Shown here one piece after another: positions 1-8,406 of a DNA stretch of 61,091 nucleotides. The notes beneath the pieces are model-generated. The model was not told the DNA's origin and made no database searches. It saw only the letters and a list, made by a program, of their open reading frames with translations. The stretch's first letter is position 1; every line of letters starts with the position of its first letter. Position numbers and translations under genes: made by a program. This DNA comes from an uncultured Pelagibacteraceae bacterium (GTDB lineage: Bacteria; Pseudomonadota; Alphaproteobacteria; Pelagibacterales; Pelagibacteraceae): contig CACBHY010000003.1 of NCBI GenBank assembly GCA_902539165.1, positions 134,657 to 195,747 on the forward strand, read 5' to 3'.

Positions 1-155
1 TAAATTATTGGCCATTATTTGTAGCAGTTTTAGTTGGGGGTCAAATAGGAAGTATTTTAAATATTAAGTTTTTATCCAATAGAACCCTTGCTGTGACAAC
101 ATCGTTATTGGTCATATTTGTTGCAGTTAGAATGGGTTTTAGAATCTTATCATAA
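1..155 (+). CDS. TauE/SafE-family permease, C-terminal end (partial)
   Basis: Reading from base 3 gives about 50 residues to a TAA at 153-155. The fragment has two hydrophobic stretches separated by a GGQIGS turn and the short segment NIKFLSNRTL, as in the last two membrane helices of TauE/SafE (sulfite exporter-like) permeases. The start lies upstream of the window. The family moves small sulfur-containing or organic anions across the inner membrane; the substrate cannot be told from this end. The call rests on one short C-terminal pattern, so another small multi-pass permease is possible. Confidence 0.6.
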   Translation, partial: NYWPLFVAVLVGGQIGSILNIKFLSNRTLAVTTSLLVIFVAVRMGFRILS

Positions 156-172
156 TCTTGATTTAATAATCA

Positions 173-178
173 TATAAT
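173..178 (+). promoter_or_regulatory. possible -10 box (TATAAT) for the 194 gene
   Basis: A perfect TATAAT lies 15 bases before the ATG at 194, in the 38-bp gap after the TauE-like gene. No good -35 is seen at 16-18 bp spacing. In DNA this AT-rich the hexamer could occur by chance. Confidence 0.3.
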
Positions 179-193
179 ATATTTACTAAAATT

Positions 194-784
194 ATGAAAA
201 ATTTAAAACCATTTGGTCCATCAATTGGAAAAACAAAAATTTCACAAAATTTTTTAAATAAACTCAATAAAGAGTTTGACGATAAGTCCACGACTAAAAA
301 AATTGATTATAGTTCAAAACTATCTAGTCAGATTAAGAATGAGATAAAAATTTCTAATAATTTCATTCAAAAAAATTTAAAAAAGGAGATAACAAACAAT
401 ATAAAGATTTTCTTATCAAATGAAAAAATTAAAAATATTAAAAAAATTAATATCTTAAATCTTTGGGTTGTGCGACAATTTAAGGGTGAGTACAACCCTA
501 TCCATTATCATGAGGGTGACTTATCTGGAGTTGGTTATCTAAAATTACCAAAAAATATGACAAAAAATAAATTAGTAACTAATAAAAAAATAAAAACTAA
601 TGGTACAATTGACTTTATAAATGGACAAAAAGGTTTCCTTAGTAAAAGTATTTATAATGTTGAGCCAAAAGTTAGAGACTTGCTAATTTTTCCCAATTAT
701 TTAATGCACACAGCTTATCCATTTAATATAAATGGAGAAAGAAGATCTTTTTCTTTTAATGCTAAAATTATCTACAATAAATAG
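194..784 (+). CDS. 2OG-Fe(II) oxygenase-like protein
   Basis: 196 residues. The C-terminal half has the layout of the small putative 2-oxoglutarate/Fe(II) oxygenases: an iron-ligand cluster HYHEGD (H104, H106, D109) followed by SGVGYLKLP, then FPNYLMHTAYPF (H172) and a GERRSFSFN end (R183/R184 as the candidate 2OG-binding arginine, FN motif). The N-terminal 90 residues are lysine- and asparagine-rich and not recognisable. It sits 5 bp before a methyltransferase gene and may be co-transcribed with it. Members of this group are common in marine bacteria and their phages. The substrate is unknown, and the exact choice of ligand histidine is inferred from the family pattern. Confidence 0.7.
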   Translation: MKNLKPFGPSIGKTKISQNFLNKLNKEFDDKSTTKKIDYSSKLSSQIKNEIKISNNFIQKNLKKEITNNIKIFLSNEKIKNIKKINILNLWVVRQFKGEYNPIHYHEGDLSGVGYLKLPKNMTKNKLVTNKKIKTNGTIDFINGQKGFLSKSIYNVEPKVRDLLIFPNYLMHTAYPFNINGERRSFSFNAKIIYNK

Positions 785-789
785 TTAAA

Positions 790-1707
790 ATGAATTTAGA
801 ATTTTTTAAGAAAACAAGGATTTTAGATGGTGGTATGGGTCAAGAATTACTTGCTAGAGGATTAGTTTCAAAAGGTACCCTGTGGTCAGCAAGTGCAATT
901 CTTGAAAAAAAATTTCATAATTTAGTTACTGATGTTCATTTGTCATTTATAAATGCAGGAGCAGAAGTAATTGTTACAAATACTTTTGTTGGAAGAAAAA
1001 TAAGACTTATTGAGAATAAAGTAGAGGAACATTTTAATTATATAAATGAGCAAGCTTGTATTTTAGCAATAAAAGCTAAAGAAATTTCTAAAAAAAATAT
1101 TCTTATTGCTGGAAGTTTACCTTCCCAAACCGACACCTATGTTGAAGATAAAAGAGACTCTACATCTATAGAAAAAGATTTTTATGAACAGGCAAAAATA
1201 ATAGGCCCGCATGTAGATTTTTTTTATTTAGATGTTGTATCGAGTGGAAGAGAAGTAGATATCGCTTCAAATATAGCTTTGAAATTAAATAAACCAATAC
1301 TATTGGGAATTCATATTAAAAAAAATAATTTATTGCCTTCTAACGAAACAATTAGTGAAGTTTTTCGAAAGTATAAAAATAGTAATTGGATAGGTTTAGT
1401 TACTGCTTGTGTATCTCCTGAGATAGCTGAAAATTGTTCATCTGAGATTAAAGAATTAAAAATTCCATTTGGATTTAAAGCAAATCTCTGGAAAGTTGAT
1501 GAGCCAACACCTGTACAAACATTTAATACGGCAAAATATGACGAAGTAGGTACAAATCCAAATGTTGCTTTAGGTAAAAGAGCTTATGTATCAGGTAAAC
1601 TTTTTTATGATTTTTCAAAAAAACTAGTAGAAAAAGGTGCAACTATTTTAGGAGGATGTTGTGAAACAACCCCTGAACACATCAAAGCAATATCACAACT
1701 TAAGTGA
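790..1707 (+). CDS. homocysteine S-methyltransferase family protein
   Basis: 305 residues, the normal size of a single-domain homocysteine S-methyltransferase (MmuM/BHMT-like TIM barrel). The N-terminus ILDGGMGQEL and the zinc cysteines C207 (TACVSP) and GGCCETTPEHI (C290, C291) are all present, so the Zn-thiolate centre that activates homocysteine is intact. The methyl donor (S-methylmethionine, betaine or another compound) cannot be decided from the sequence. The 3' end overlaps the convergent permease gene by 15 bp. Confidence 0.85.
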   Translation: MNLEFFKKTRILDGGMGQELLARGLVSKGTLWSASAILEKKFHNLVTDVHLSFINAGAEVIVTNTFVGRKIRLIENKVEEHFNYINEQACILAIKAKEISKKNILIAGSLPSQTDTYVEDKRDSTSIEKDFYEQAKIIGPHVDFFYLDVVSSGREVDIASNIALKLNKPILLGIHIKKNNLLPSNETISEVFRKYKNSNWIGLVTACVSPEIAENCSSEIKELKIPFGFKANLWKVDEPTPVQTFNTAKYDEVGTNPNVALGKRAYVSGKLFYDFSKKLVEKGATILGGCCETTPEHIKAISQLK

Positions 1708-2583
1708 CCAGTTATCACCTTTCCTTACAAAATAAATACCAATGCAGACTGCTAATAAAGATATTAGAACTTTAATTGTAATTAATTCCTCTAAAAATAT
1801 ATAACCTAAGATAACTCCAAATAAAGGTATTAAGTAAGATACTTGAGATTGAAATATCAAACCATTTTGAGTTAAAATTCTAAATCGTAATAACCAAGCT
1901 ATCCCAGTTGGAACAATGCCTAAATAGATAACTGATATTAATGAGTCAGTTCTCGGAATTGATTGCCAAGGTTGTTCTGTTAAAGCGACTAGTGGAAATA
2001 AAATTATTATTGCCCAAATTAAAATCGATCCAGTAACGTTTTCATTTTTTTTCTTGCTAATTTTTAAAGTTAACACTCCCCCTATTACATAACATGTAGA
2101 ACCAAGTAAAATTAATAAAGCTGATATAAAATTATTCTGATCAATTAAAATATTATCTGAAAACAAAAATATTATTCCTGAAAAACCTATTAGAATTCCT
2201 ATTGTTTTAATAATATTAAATTTTTCGTTTTTTGTATAAAAATGTGCTAGTACTGTAGAGCTTAAAGGTGTAGTTGACATTAAAATTGCAGCTAAATTAC
2301 TTTGTACTGATTTTACACCATAAGCTATTAAAAAAAATGGTACAACTAAGTTAATAAAACCAATCATTGCAAACCAGTACCAATCTTTTGAGAAAGCTTC
2401 TATTTTAATATTTTTGTAGTAACATAAAAGTAAAACAGGTATTGAACCAAAAAATACTCTTAGAAATGCAATTGTTACTGGTCCAAAAGAGTATGTTGCT
2501 ATCTTAATGTTAAAAAATGCAGAAGCCCAAATTAATGAAAGAGCTGTTAATAATATATAGTCAATAAACTTTGGTTGTCTCAT
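1693..2583 (-). CDS. EamA/DMT-superfamily permease
   Basis: 296 residues with about ten hydrophobic helices in two EamA repeats, opening with LSLIWASAFFNIKIA and holding the repeat-boundary pattern AILMSTTPLSS. This is the drug/metabolite transporter architecture of an inner-membrane exporter or permease; no substrate can be assigned. Its ATG overlaps the stop of the YbaK-like gene in an ATGA arrangement (2580-2583), so the two are probably translated from one message. Confidence 0.85.
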   Translation of the reverse strand: MRQPKFIDYILLTALSLIWASAFFNIKIATYSFGPVTIAFLRVFFGSIPVLLLCYYKNIKIEAFSKDWYWFAMIGFINLVVPFFLIAYGVKSVQSNLAAILMSTTPLSSTVLAHFYTKNEKFNIIKTIGILIGFSGIIFLFSDNILIDQNNFISALLILLGSTCYVIGGVLTLKISKKKNENVTGSILIWAIIILFPLVALTEQPWQSIPRTDSLISVIYLGIVPTGIAWLLRFRILTQNGLIFQSQVSYLIPLFGVILGYIFLEELITIKVLISLLAVCIGIYFVRKGDNWSLKL

Positions 2584-3062
2584 TCTGTTATCTCTTTAAC
2601 TTCACCATTTGTTAATCTGGATAGTTGATTGTATTTTATTTCGAATACTGCATTTGGATGACCTGCTGCTGCATAAACAGCTGTAAATCTCTCTAAATTA
2701 TTATCAATAAATATTTTTAATTTAACCAAATGAGCAACTGGTGAAACTCCTCCTATAGTAAAACCAGTTATTTTTTTTACATCTTCTGGATTGGCCATTG
2801 AGACATCTTTTTCATTCAATATTTTCTTTAATTTGTTTAGGGATCCTCTTTTGTCTCCTGACACTAAACATAAAATATAAGATGGTCCTGCTTTAAAAAG
2901 TAAACTTTTTACAATTGCACCGACATTACAACCTAAAGCTGTAGCGGCATCATTTGCTGTTCTCGCAGTTTGGTCTAAAGTTACAATTTTTAAATTACGA
3001 TCAAATTCAGTAAGAAACTTTTCTACTCTTTTAACAGGTTCTTTATCTAATAATGAGCTCAC
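2580..3062 (-). CDS. YbaK/EbsC-type aminoacyl-tRNA deacylase
   Basis: 160 residues with the YbaK/aaRS-associated fold pattern: the conserved lysine motif IVKSLLFK, the GDKRGS loop, TGFTIGGVSPV and the late AGHPNAVF. Relatives hydrolyse mischarged aminoacyl-tRNAs (for example Cys-tRNAPro or Ala-tRNAPro) in the cytoplasm. The start is GTG at 3060-3062. It lies divergent to glnA, with 132 bp between the start codons, and overlaps the DMT permease gene downstream by 4 bp. Confidence 0.82.
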   Translation of the reverse strand: MSSLLDKEPVKRVEKFLTEFDRNLKIVTLDQTARTANDAATALGCNVGAIVKSLLFKAGPSYILCLVSGDKRGSLNKLKKILNEKDVSMANPEDVKKITGFTIGGVSPVAHLVKLKIFIDNNLERFTAVYAAAGHPNAVFEIKYNQLSRLTNGEVKEITE

Positions 3063-3094
3063 TTTTTTTTTAAAATAGTATTGATTAAATACAC

Positions 3095-3119
3095 CACTTA
3101 TGTGAAAATTGCATAGGTG
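3095..3119. promoter_or_regulatory. 25-bp dyad upstream of glnA, candidate operator
   Basis: Arms CACTTATG (3095-3102) and CATAGGTG (3112-3119) are inverted repeats matching at 7 of 8 positions, separated by 9 bp. The dyad lies in the intergenic region between the divergent YbaK-type gene and glnA, about 30 bp upstream of a TATAAT at 3149-3154. Arm size and spacing suit a dimeric regulator, perhaps a nitrogen-status one, but no regulator can be named. Confidence 0.4.
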
Positions 3120-3148
3120 TTATTAGTTAAATAAGCAATATTTTACAA

Positions 3149-3154
3149 TATAAT
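3149..3154 (+). promoter_or_regulatory. possible -10 box of glnA
   Basis: TATAAT lies 40 bp before the glnA ATG, with only a weak TTAAAT-like -35 16 bp upstream. A weak -35 together with the dyad further upstream would suit an activated promoter. Confidence 0.35.
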
Positions 3155-3183
3155 TTTGCTATCTAATATTGAGAAAATTACAT

Positions 3184-3188
3184 AGGAG
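3184..3188 (+). promoter_or_regulatory. glnA ribosome binding site
   Basis: AGGAG ends 6 bases before the ATG at 3195 and fixes the glnA start. Confidence 0.7.
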
Positions 3189-3194
3189 ACATAA

Positions 3195-4601
3195 ATGAGT
3201 GCAGCAAACGTTTTAAAATTTATCAAAGAAAAAGAAGCCGAGTTCGTAGATCTAAGATTTACAGATCCAAGAGGTAAGCTTCAACATTTAACAATGGATG
3301 TAACTGTTGTTGATGAAGATATGTTAAATGATGGAGTATTTTTTGACGGATCTTCAATTGCTGGATGGAAGGCAATAAATGAGTCTGATATGATTTTAAA
3401 ACCAGACACTGCAAGAATGTTTATGGATCCATTTACTTCTCATAATACAGTTGTTCTGTTTTGTGACATTTTAGATGCAATTAAAAAAGACCCTTATGAA
3501 AGAGATCCAAGAGGTGTTGCAAAAAAAGCAGAAGAATATTTAAAAGCATCAGGTGTTGGTGATAAAGCATTTTTTGGTCCCGAGCCTGAATTTTTTGTTT
3601 TTGATGATGTGAGAATTAAAAATGATATGAATGAATGTGGATTTAAAATTGATAATAAAGAAGGCCCTTATAACTCTGGAAAAGAATATGAAAATGGTAA
3701 CATGGGACATAGACCCCCGATTAAAGGTGGATATTTTCCTGTCCCACCTGTTGACAGTGAGCAGGACATGCGGGGTGAATACCTGAAAAACTTAAAAGAG
3801 GTTGGAATTAAAGTTGAAAAACATCACCATGAAGTTGCACCAAGTCAACATGAACTTGGAATGTATTTTGGAACTTTAGTTAATCAAGCTGACAACGTTC
3901 AACTATATAAGTATGTTGTGCAGATGGTTACACATTCTTTTGGAAAAACTGCTACGTTTATGCCAAAACCAGTTGCTGGAGATAATGGTTCTGGAATGCA
4001 TATTCATCAGTCTATTTGGAAAGGTGATACACCAGTATTTTCTGGTGATGCATACGCGGGTTTATCTGAAACAGCTCTACATTATATTGGAGGAATATTA
4101 AAACATGCTAAAGCCATTAATGCATTTGCAAACTCTACTACTAATAGTTACAAAAGATTAATTCCTGGTTTTGAAGCACCGGTTCTTCTTGCATATTCTG
4201 CAAGAAATAGATCTGCATCTTGCAGAATTCCAATTACTCTAAGTAAAAAAGGTGCTAGATGTGAAATAAGATTTCCTGATGCTTCTGGAAATCCTTACTT
4301 GACTTTTGCAGCTATGCTTATGGCAGGACTTGATGGAATCAAAAATAAAATACATCCAGGTGAATCTTTCGATAAAGATTTATATGAATTACCCCCAGAG
4401 GAAGTTAAAGCTATTCCAACAGTTTGCGGTTCTTTAAGAGAAGCAATGGAAAATTTGGATAAAGATCGAGAGTTTTTAACTCAGGGTGGAGTATTTACAG
4501 ATGATCAAATAGATGCTTACATTGCTCTAAAGTTTGAGGAAATTCATAAATTTGAACATGCTCCTCATCCTGTTGAGTTTGAAATGTATTACAGTAGTTA
4601 G
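3195..4601 (+). CDS. glnA: type I glutamine synthetase
   Basis: 468 residues, the standard length of bacterial GSI, colinear throughout. It condenses ammonium and glutamate with ATP and is the main ammonium-assimilating enzyme. Visible signatures are DGSSIAGW, the metal-site region [20 protein letters not shown] (ATP/metal site) and [13 protein letters not shown]. The adenylylation loop DLYELPPEE places a tyrosine at residue 397, the site modified by GlnE in GSI-beta enzymes, so control by adenylylation is possible. No PII or GlnE gene is in the window. The start is supported by AGGAG at 3184. Confidence 0.97.
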   Translation: MSAANVLKFIKEKEAEFVDLRFTDPRGKLQHLTMDVTVVDEDMLNDGVFFDGSSIAGWKAINESDMILKPDTARMFMDPFTSHNTVVLFCDILDAIKKDPYERDPRGVAKKAEEYLKASGVGDKAFFGPEPEFFVFDDVRIKNDMNECGFKIDNKEGPYNSGKEYENGNMGHRPPIKGGYFPVPPVDSEQDMRGEYLKNLKEVGIKVEKHHHEVAPSQHELGMYFGTLVNQADNVQLYKYVVQMVTHSFGKTATFMPKPVAGDNGSGMHIHQSIWKGDTPVFSGDAYAGLSETALHYIGGILKHAKAINAFANSTTNSYKRLIPGFEAPVLLAYSARNRSASCRIPITLSKKGARCEIRFPDASGNPYLTFAAMLMAGLDGIKNKIHPGESFDKDLYELPPEEVKAIPTVCGSLREAMENLDKDREFLTQGGVFTDDQIDAYIALKFEEIHKFEHAPHPVEFEMYYSS

Positions 4602-4615
4602 TAATTAATTACTGT
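4591..4615. terminator. inverted repeat at the glnA 3' end (weak terminator candidate)
   Basis: ACAGTA (4591-4596) pairs with TACTGT (4610-4615), and the loop region holds a 14-bp palindrome from 4600 to 4613. It covers the glnA stop and the stop of the small convergent gene. The stem is AT-rich and has no clear U-tract, so terminator function is uncertain. Confidence 0.25.
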
Positions 4616-4779
4616 CTAGTTGTAGCTATTGTATCTTTGTTAATACCTTTTTTAACAACGTAGTCTTGCGTACCGTTAGCACCAGTTTCTACTTCTTTTC
4701 TAAGGTTCTTAAAAAATGATTTTTGTTTCAAATTATCTTTAAGATTTTTAACAAGATTTTTAAACTCAAATGTATTCAT
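4609..4779 (-). CDS. small unrecognised protein (56 aa) at the end of the suf operon
   Basis: An ATG at 4779 opens a 56-residue frame ending in TAA at 4609. The protein starts MNTFEFKNLVKNLK and is lysine-rich, with an amphipathic N-terminal half and a NGTQDYVVKKG segment. It lies 65 bp downstream of sufA on the same strand and convergent to glnA, so it could ride on the suf message. No strong Shine-Dalgarno is seen. The residue mix looks protein-like rather than random, but I recognise no family. It could be a small conserved SAR11 gene or a chance frame. Confidence 0.5.
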   Translation of the reverse strand: MNTFEFKNLVKNLKDNLKQKSFFKNLRKEVETGANGTQDYVVKKGINKDTIATTRQ

Positions 4780-4844
4780 AACTACTATTTATCTGAGATA
4801 TGCAAAACATGCAAATCTGATATGCTCAAAATGGGATTATACTA

Positions 4845-5180
4845 TTATGATGTTTTGAATGACTCTCCGCAACCACAACGCTCAGTTTCATTCGGGTTAT
4901 TAAAGACGAAAGAGGAGGATAATTCATCTTTTTTATAGTCCATTTCAGTTCCTAAAAGGTACATTATGGCAGCTGAATCTACAAATACCTTTACACCCTT
5001 ATCCTCTATTATTTCGTCATTGGGATTAATCTCTTTTGTGTATTCCATTACGTAAGACATTCCTGCACAACCTCCAGATTTAACTGAGACTCTTACACCA
5101 AGAGAATCTTTTTTAGCGTTGGCCATAATCTCTTTTATTCTTGATGCTGCATTATCACTTAATTTAATTATATTACTCAT
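4845..5180 (-). CDS. sufA: A-type Fe-S carrier (HesB/IscA family), SUF operon
   Basis: 111 residues with the three conserved cysteines of A-type carriers: C38 in SGGCAGMSY and the C-terminal pair C102, C104 in RCGCGES. The protein binds Fe or an Fe-S cluster handed on from the SufBCD scaffold and delivers it to apo-proteins. Its ATG shares one base with the stop of the upstream sufT gene (TAATG), which suggests translational coupling. It could equally be named erpA or iscA; the sufA symbol rests on operon context. Confidence 0.88.
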   Translation of the reverse strand: MSNIIKLSDNAASRIKEIMANAKKDSLGVRVSVKSGGCAGMSYVMEYTKEINPNDEIIEDKGVKVFVDSAAIMYLLGTEMDYKKDELSSSFVFNNPNETERCGCGESFKTS

Positions 5181-5479
5181 TATAAATTTAGTTCCAATTT
5201 TGCTGACTCAGACATCATATCTTTTGTCCATGGTGGGTCCCAAACTAACTCTAAATCAACTTCCTCAATACCTTCCACTTGCATTGCTCCCTCTTTAACT
5301 TCTTTTGGTAAGCTCTCGGCTACTGGACAATTTGGAGTTGTCAAAGTCATTTTTATTTTAGCAGATTTTTCATTTTCAACCTGTATATCATAAATTAATC
5401 CTAATTCATAAATATTCACTGGTAGCTCAGGATCATAAATTTTTCTTATTTCTTTAATAATTTGTTCTTTCTTTGACAT
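5180..5479 (-). CDS. sufT: MIP18/DUF59-family Fe-S maturation protein (SufT)
   Basis: 99 residues from the ATG at 5479 (MSKKEQIIKE), chosen because it falls just after the sufU stop; an upstream in-frame ATG at 5518 would add 13 residues inside sufU. The DUF59 pattern is clear: IYDPELPVNIYELGLIY, TLTTPNCPVA (conserved Cys) and WDPPWTKDMMS. In SUF operons this protein assists assembly or delivery of clusters. It overlaps sufA by one base. Confidence 0.88.
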   Translation of the reverse strand: MSKKEQIIKEIRKIYDPELPVNIYELGLIYDIQVENEKSAKIKMTLTTPNCPVAESLPKEVKEGAMQVEGIEEVDLELVWDPPWTKDMMSESAKLELNL

Positions 5480-5480
5480 A

Positions 5481-5945
5481 TTAATTTTCTGTTTTAACCT
5501 CTTCTTGTTTATCATCAAAAGCTGAGACTAATGTATGCCAAGATAAAGTAGCACACTTAACTCTCATAGGATATTGTTTAACACCCGATAAACACATTAA
5601 CTTGGTTTTTTCATCTTCGTGTAGATATTCAGATTTTAATTCTGGGTTTTCTTTTATCATTCCTAAAAAATCTTCAACAATTTCCCTTGCTTCATTTTCA
5701 TTTTTGCCTTTTATTAAATCTGTCATAATCGAAGCAGATGCCATGGAAATAGCACAACCACTTCCTTCGAAAGAAATATCTTCGACTATTTTTTGACCAT
5801 TTAATTTGAGATAAATATGTACGTTATCTCCACATAAAGGATTGTTACCTTTTGCATCTTTATTAAAATCATCTGTCTTACCAAGGTTCCTTGGATTTTT
5901 ACCGTGTTCTAGAATAATTTCTTGATATAATTCTTTTAAATTCAT
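5481..5945 (-). CDS. sufU: SufU/IscU-like Fe-S scaffold or sulfur-transfer protein
   Basis: 154 residues of the NifU N-terminal/IscU family. The three ligand cysteines are visible: C38 with D40 in NPLCGDN, C64 in GSGCAISMAS and C131 in VKCATLSW. The insert between the second and third cysteines (about residues 80-125) is longer than in IscU, as in the SufU type that accepts sulfur from SufS. Its 5' end overlaps sufS by 4 bp (ATGA). Confidence 0.9.
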   Translation of the reverse strand: MNLKELYQEIILEHGKNPRNLGKTDDFNKDAKGNNPLCGDNVHIYLKLNGQKIVEDISFEGSGCAISMASASIMTDLIKGKNENEAREIVEDFLGMIKENPELKSEYLHEDEKTKLMCLSGVKQYPMRVKCATLSWHTLVSAFDDKQEEVKTEN

Positions 5946-7162
5946 TTTAAATTAAATATTTTTTTACAGTTGTTGATTGAGTCATTTAATTTATCTAAAT
6001 CATCCTTCGTATTATAAATCCCAACAGAAGCTCTAGCACTCGCTGGTATATTTAATTTATCATGTAAAATTTGACAACAATGATGACCAGCTCTTATGGC
6101 AACTCCATCTTCATCGAGTATAGTTGCTATATCATGTGGATGGACCCCCTCTAAAGTAAATGATAAAACTCCACCTCTATTATTTGGACTTCCAATTAGT
6201 TTAACTGAGTTATTTTTTTGTAATAGTTCCTGACCATATTCAACTAAATCGGCTTCATGTTGCATAATATTTTCTATTCCTATGCTTTCCATGAACTTGA
6301 TTGATTGATCAAAAGCAATTACTTGGGCAGTAGCCATGGTTCCTGCCTCATATTTATTTGGTAAATCACCATAGGAAATGCTATCCTTTTTAACTTCTTT
6401 AATCATTCCTCCTCCGCCTTGGTATGGAGGCAACTCCTCTAACCATTTTTTTTTACCATACAACACACCAAGTCCAGTTGGTCCATACATTTTATGGCAG
6501 GATATTGCATAAAAATCACAATCTAAATCTTGCATATCAAGTTTAAGATGGGGAGCACCTTGACAACCATCTATTACAACAATTATTCCTTTTGAGTGTG
6601 CCAGATCAGTTATTTCTTTTACTGGTAATATGGCTCCTGTAACATTAGATAAATGGGTAACTGCAATCACTTTAGTTTTAGAAGTTATTTTCTTTTCAAT
6701 TTCCTCTAAAGTAACTTCAACATTCTCATTTACTTCTGCAAAATTAATTTTAATATTTTTTGATTTTCTCAAAAAGTGCCATGGAACATAATTAGAATGG
6801 TGTTCAAGTTCTGTAATTAAAATTTCATCTCCCTCTTTTAAATAGTTTTGCCCTAAAGTATTGGCAACTAAATTTAATGCTTCGGTCGCACCTTTAGTAA
6901 AAACAATTTCATTTTTATCATTGGCATTAATATATTTTTGTACAGAAGATCTGGTATTTTCGTATAAATTGGTAGCTGCAACTGCAAGATAATGAACACT
7001 TCTTCCTACATTTGAGAACTGTTTGGTATAAAATTCATTAATTTTATCTGCTACAACTTTTGGTTTTTGTGATGAGTTGGCACTATCAAGATAAACTAGA
7101 TCATTATTTTGAATCTTTTCATCAAAAATAGGAAATTCGTTTTTTACATTTTCTATTTTCAT
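5942..7162 (-). CDS. sufS: SufS-type cysteine desulfurase
   Basis: 406 residues, class V PLP aminotransferase fold, group II cysteine desulfurase. The PLP lysine is K224 in SCHKMYGPTG, the aspartate region is VIDGCQG, and the persulfide cysteine lies in RAGHHCCQ (C362). It removes sulfur from cysteine for the SUF machinery. It sits between sufD and sufU with 4-bp overlaps at both ends, which fits a single coupled message. Confidence 0.94.
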   Translation of the reverse strand: MKIENVKNEFPIFDEKIQNNDLVYLDSANSSQKPKVVADKINEFYTKQFSNVGRSVHYLAVAATNLYENTRSSVQKYINANDKNEIVFTKGATEALNLVANTLGQNYLKEGDEILITELEHHSNYVPWHFLRKSKNIKINFAEVNENVEVTLEEIEKKITSKTKVIAVTHLSNVTGAILPVKEITDLAHSKGIIVVIDGCQGAPHLKLDMQDLDCDFYAISCHKMYGPTGLGVLYGKKKWLEELPPYQGGGGMIKEVKKDSISYGDLPNKYEAGTMATAQVIAFDQSIKFMESIGIENIMQHEADLVEYGQELLQKNNSVKLIGSPNNRGGVLSFTLEGVHPHDIATILDEDGVAIRAGHHCCQILHDKLNIPASARASVGIYNTKDDLDKLNDSINNCKKIFNLK

Positions 7163-8406
7163 TCTTTAATTCCAATCATATTTTTAATTAAGTTTTTAAT
7201 TTCTGAGTCCGTAATTTTTTCTACTACATCAAGTAAAAAACCATTTATTAAAAGTTCTCTGGCTTGATTGTAATTTAAACCTCTAGACATTAAATAAAAT
7301 ATAGAATCTTCATTAAGACTTCCTGAGGCTGAACCGTGTGAACATTTAACATCATCTGCGTAAATTTCTAATTCGGGTTTAGCATTAAATTCAGATTCTT
7401 TATTTAGCAATATTGCTTTACTAAGCTGGTATCCATCAGTTTTTTGTGCTTCAGAATTCACAAATATTTTTCCTTGATACACAGCTTTAGAACTATCTTC
7501 TAAAACACTTTTAATTAACTGATAGCTTTTCGTATTCTCTGTAAGATGATTTATTATTGTTCTTATTTCATGATGTTTATTTTTATCAAGCGAGAAAATA
7601 CCATTCACAAAGGCTGAAGAATGTTCTCCATTTAAATCACAATTAATTTCACTTTTTAAAAAATTTGATCCTGAGGATAGAATAAATGTTTCTGAAATAC
7701 TATTTTTGTTTTGATCAATATTATTAAACAAGTATTTTATATTTTTGTTTTCAAACTTATCTACTTTATAATTTTTTAATATTGAATTTTCTTTTAAATC
7801 AAAATTATAAAAAATATTTAGAAAATTTTTTTCAGATTTATCATTAAATAAATCAATTAATCTTAAACAACTGTTCTCATGCAACTCAAAATCCAGTCTT
7901 AAATTAATATTGCAAGAGTTAATTTTAGTGTTTGTTGTGTGGTATATTATGAGTGGTTTTGATAACTGATAGCCTTCTTTAACAGCTATTTTAAAAGATT
8001 TATTGGTAAAAGCATTATTTAAATCAGATAAAGAATTATTGTTATAAAATTTATTAACAGTTTCTGAATGTTCAATTATTTCTATTTGACCTTTTTTTTC
8101 ATAGTCAAAATCAATTTTTTCAATTCTACCATTTATCAAGACTATTTTATTGTGCTCTAAACCATCTAAGAACACACTGGTATCAACTTTGTTGGTTGGT
8201 TTGTCCTCACAATAAAAACTTAATTCCCCAATATTTTTATTAATTATCTTGTTAAGATCAGAGAATTTCCAATCTTCTTCTTTTCTATTTGGAAAACCTT
8301 TGTTTATAAAATTATCTAAAGAAAATTTTTTTATTTCAATATCTTTTTGAGATAAACTTAAATTTTTAATAGTATTTTCAAAATCTTTTTGTAATTGTTC
8401 TTTCAT
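7159..8406 (-). CDS. sufD: SufD, Fe-S assembly scaffold subunit
   Basis: 415 residues. The N-terminal half is poorly conserved and lysine/asparagine-rich. The C-terminal half has the SufB/SufD beta-helix signatures: YQGKIFVNSEAQKTDGYQ, SEFNAKPELEIYADDVKCSHGSA and FYLMSRGLNYNQAR. The conserved histidine follows DVKC. SufD pairs with SufB and the SufC ATPase to form the SufBCD scaffold complex. It directly follows sufC. Confidence 0.92.
   Translation of the reverse strand: MKEQLQKDFENTIKNLSLSQKDIEIKKFSLDNFINKGFPNRKEEDWKFSDLNKIINKNIGELSFYCEDKPTNKVDTSVFLDGLEHNKIVLINGRIEKIDFDYEKKGQIEIIEHSETVNKFYNNNSLSDLNNAFTNKSFKIAVKEGYQLSKPLIIYHTTNTKINSCNINLRLDFELHENSCLRLIDLFNDKSEKNFLNIFYNFDLKENSILKNYKVDKFENKNIKYLFNNIDQNKNSISETFILSSGSNFLKSEINCDLNGEHSSAFVNGIFSLDKNKHHEIRTIINHLTENTKSYQLIKSVLEDSSKAVYQGKIFVNSEAQKTDGYQLSKAILLNKESEFNAKPELEIYADDVKCSHGSASGSLNEDSIFYLMSRGLNYNQARELLINGFLLDVVEKITDSEIKNLIKNMIGIKE

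Noticed and set aside
3063..3194. Structured RNA or glutamine riboswitch before glnA
   Set aside because: I see only a DNA-style dyad, a -10 and an RBS; the leader after the -10 is about 35 bases and has no stable fold.
4723..4938. 71-codon plus-strand frame between glnA and sufA
   Set aside because: It overlaps the sufA C-terminal cysteine motif and the small minus-strand gene, and its residues look like an antisense shadow.
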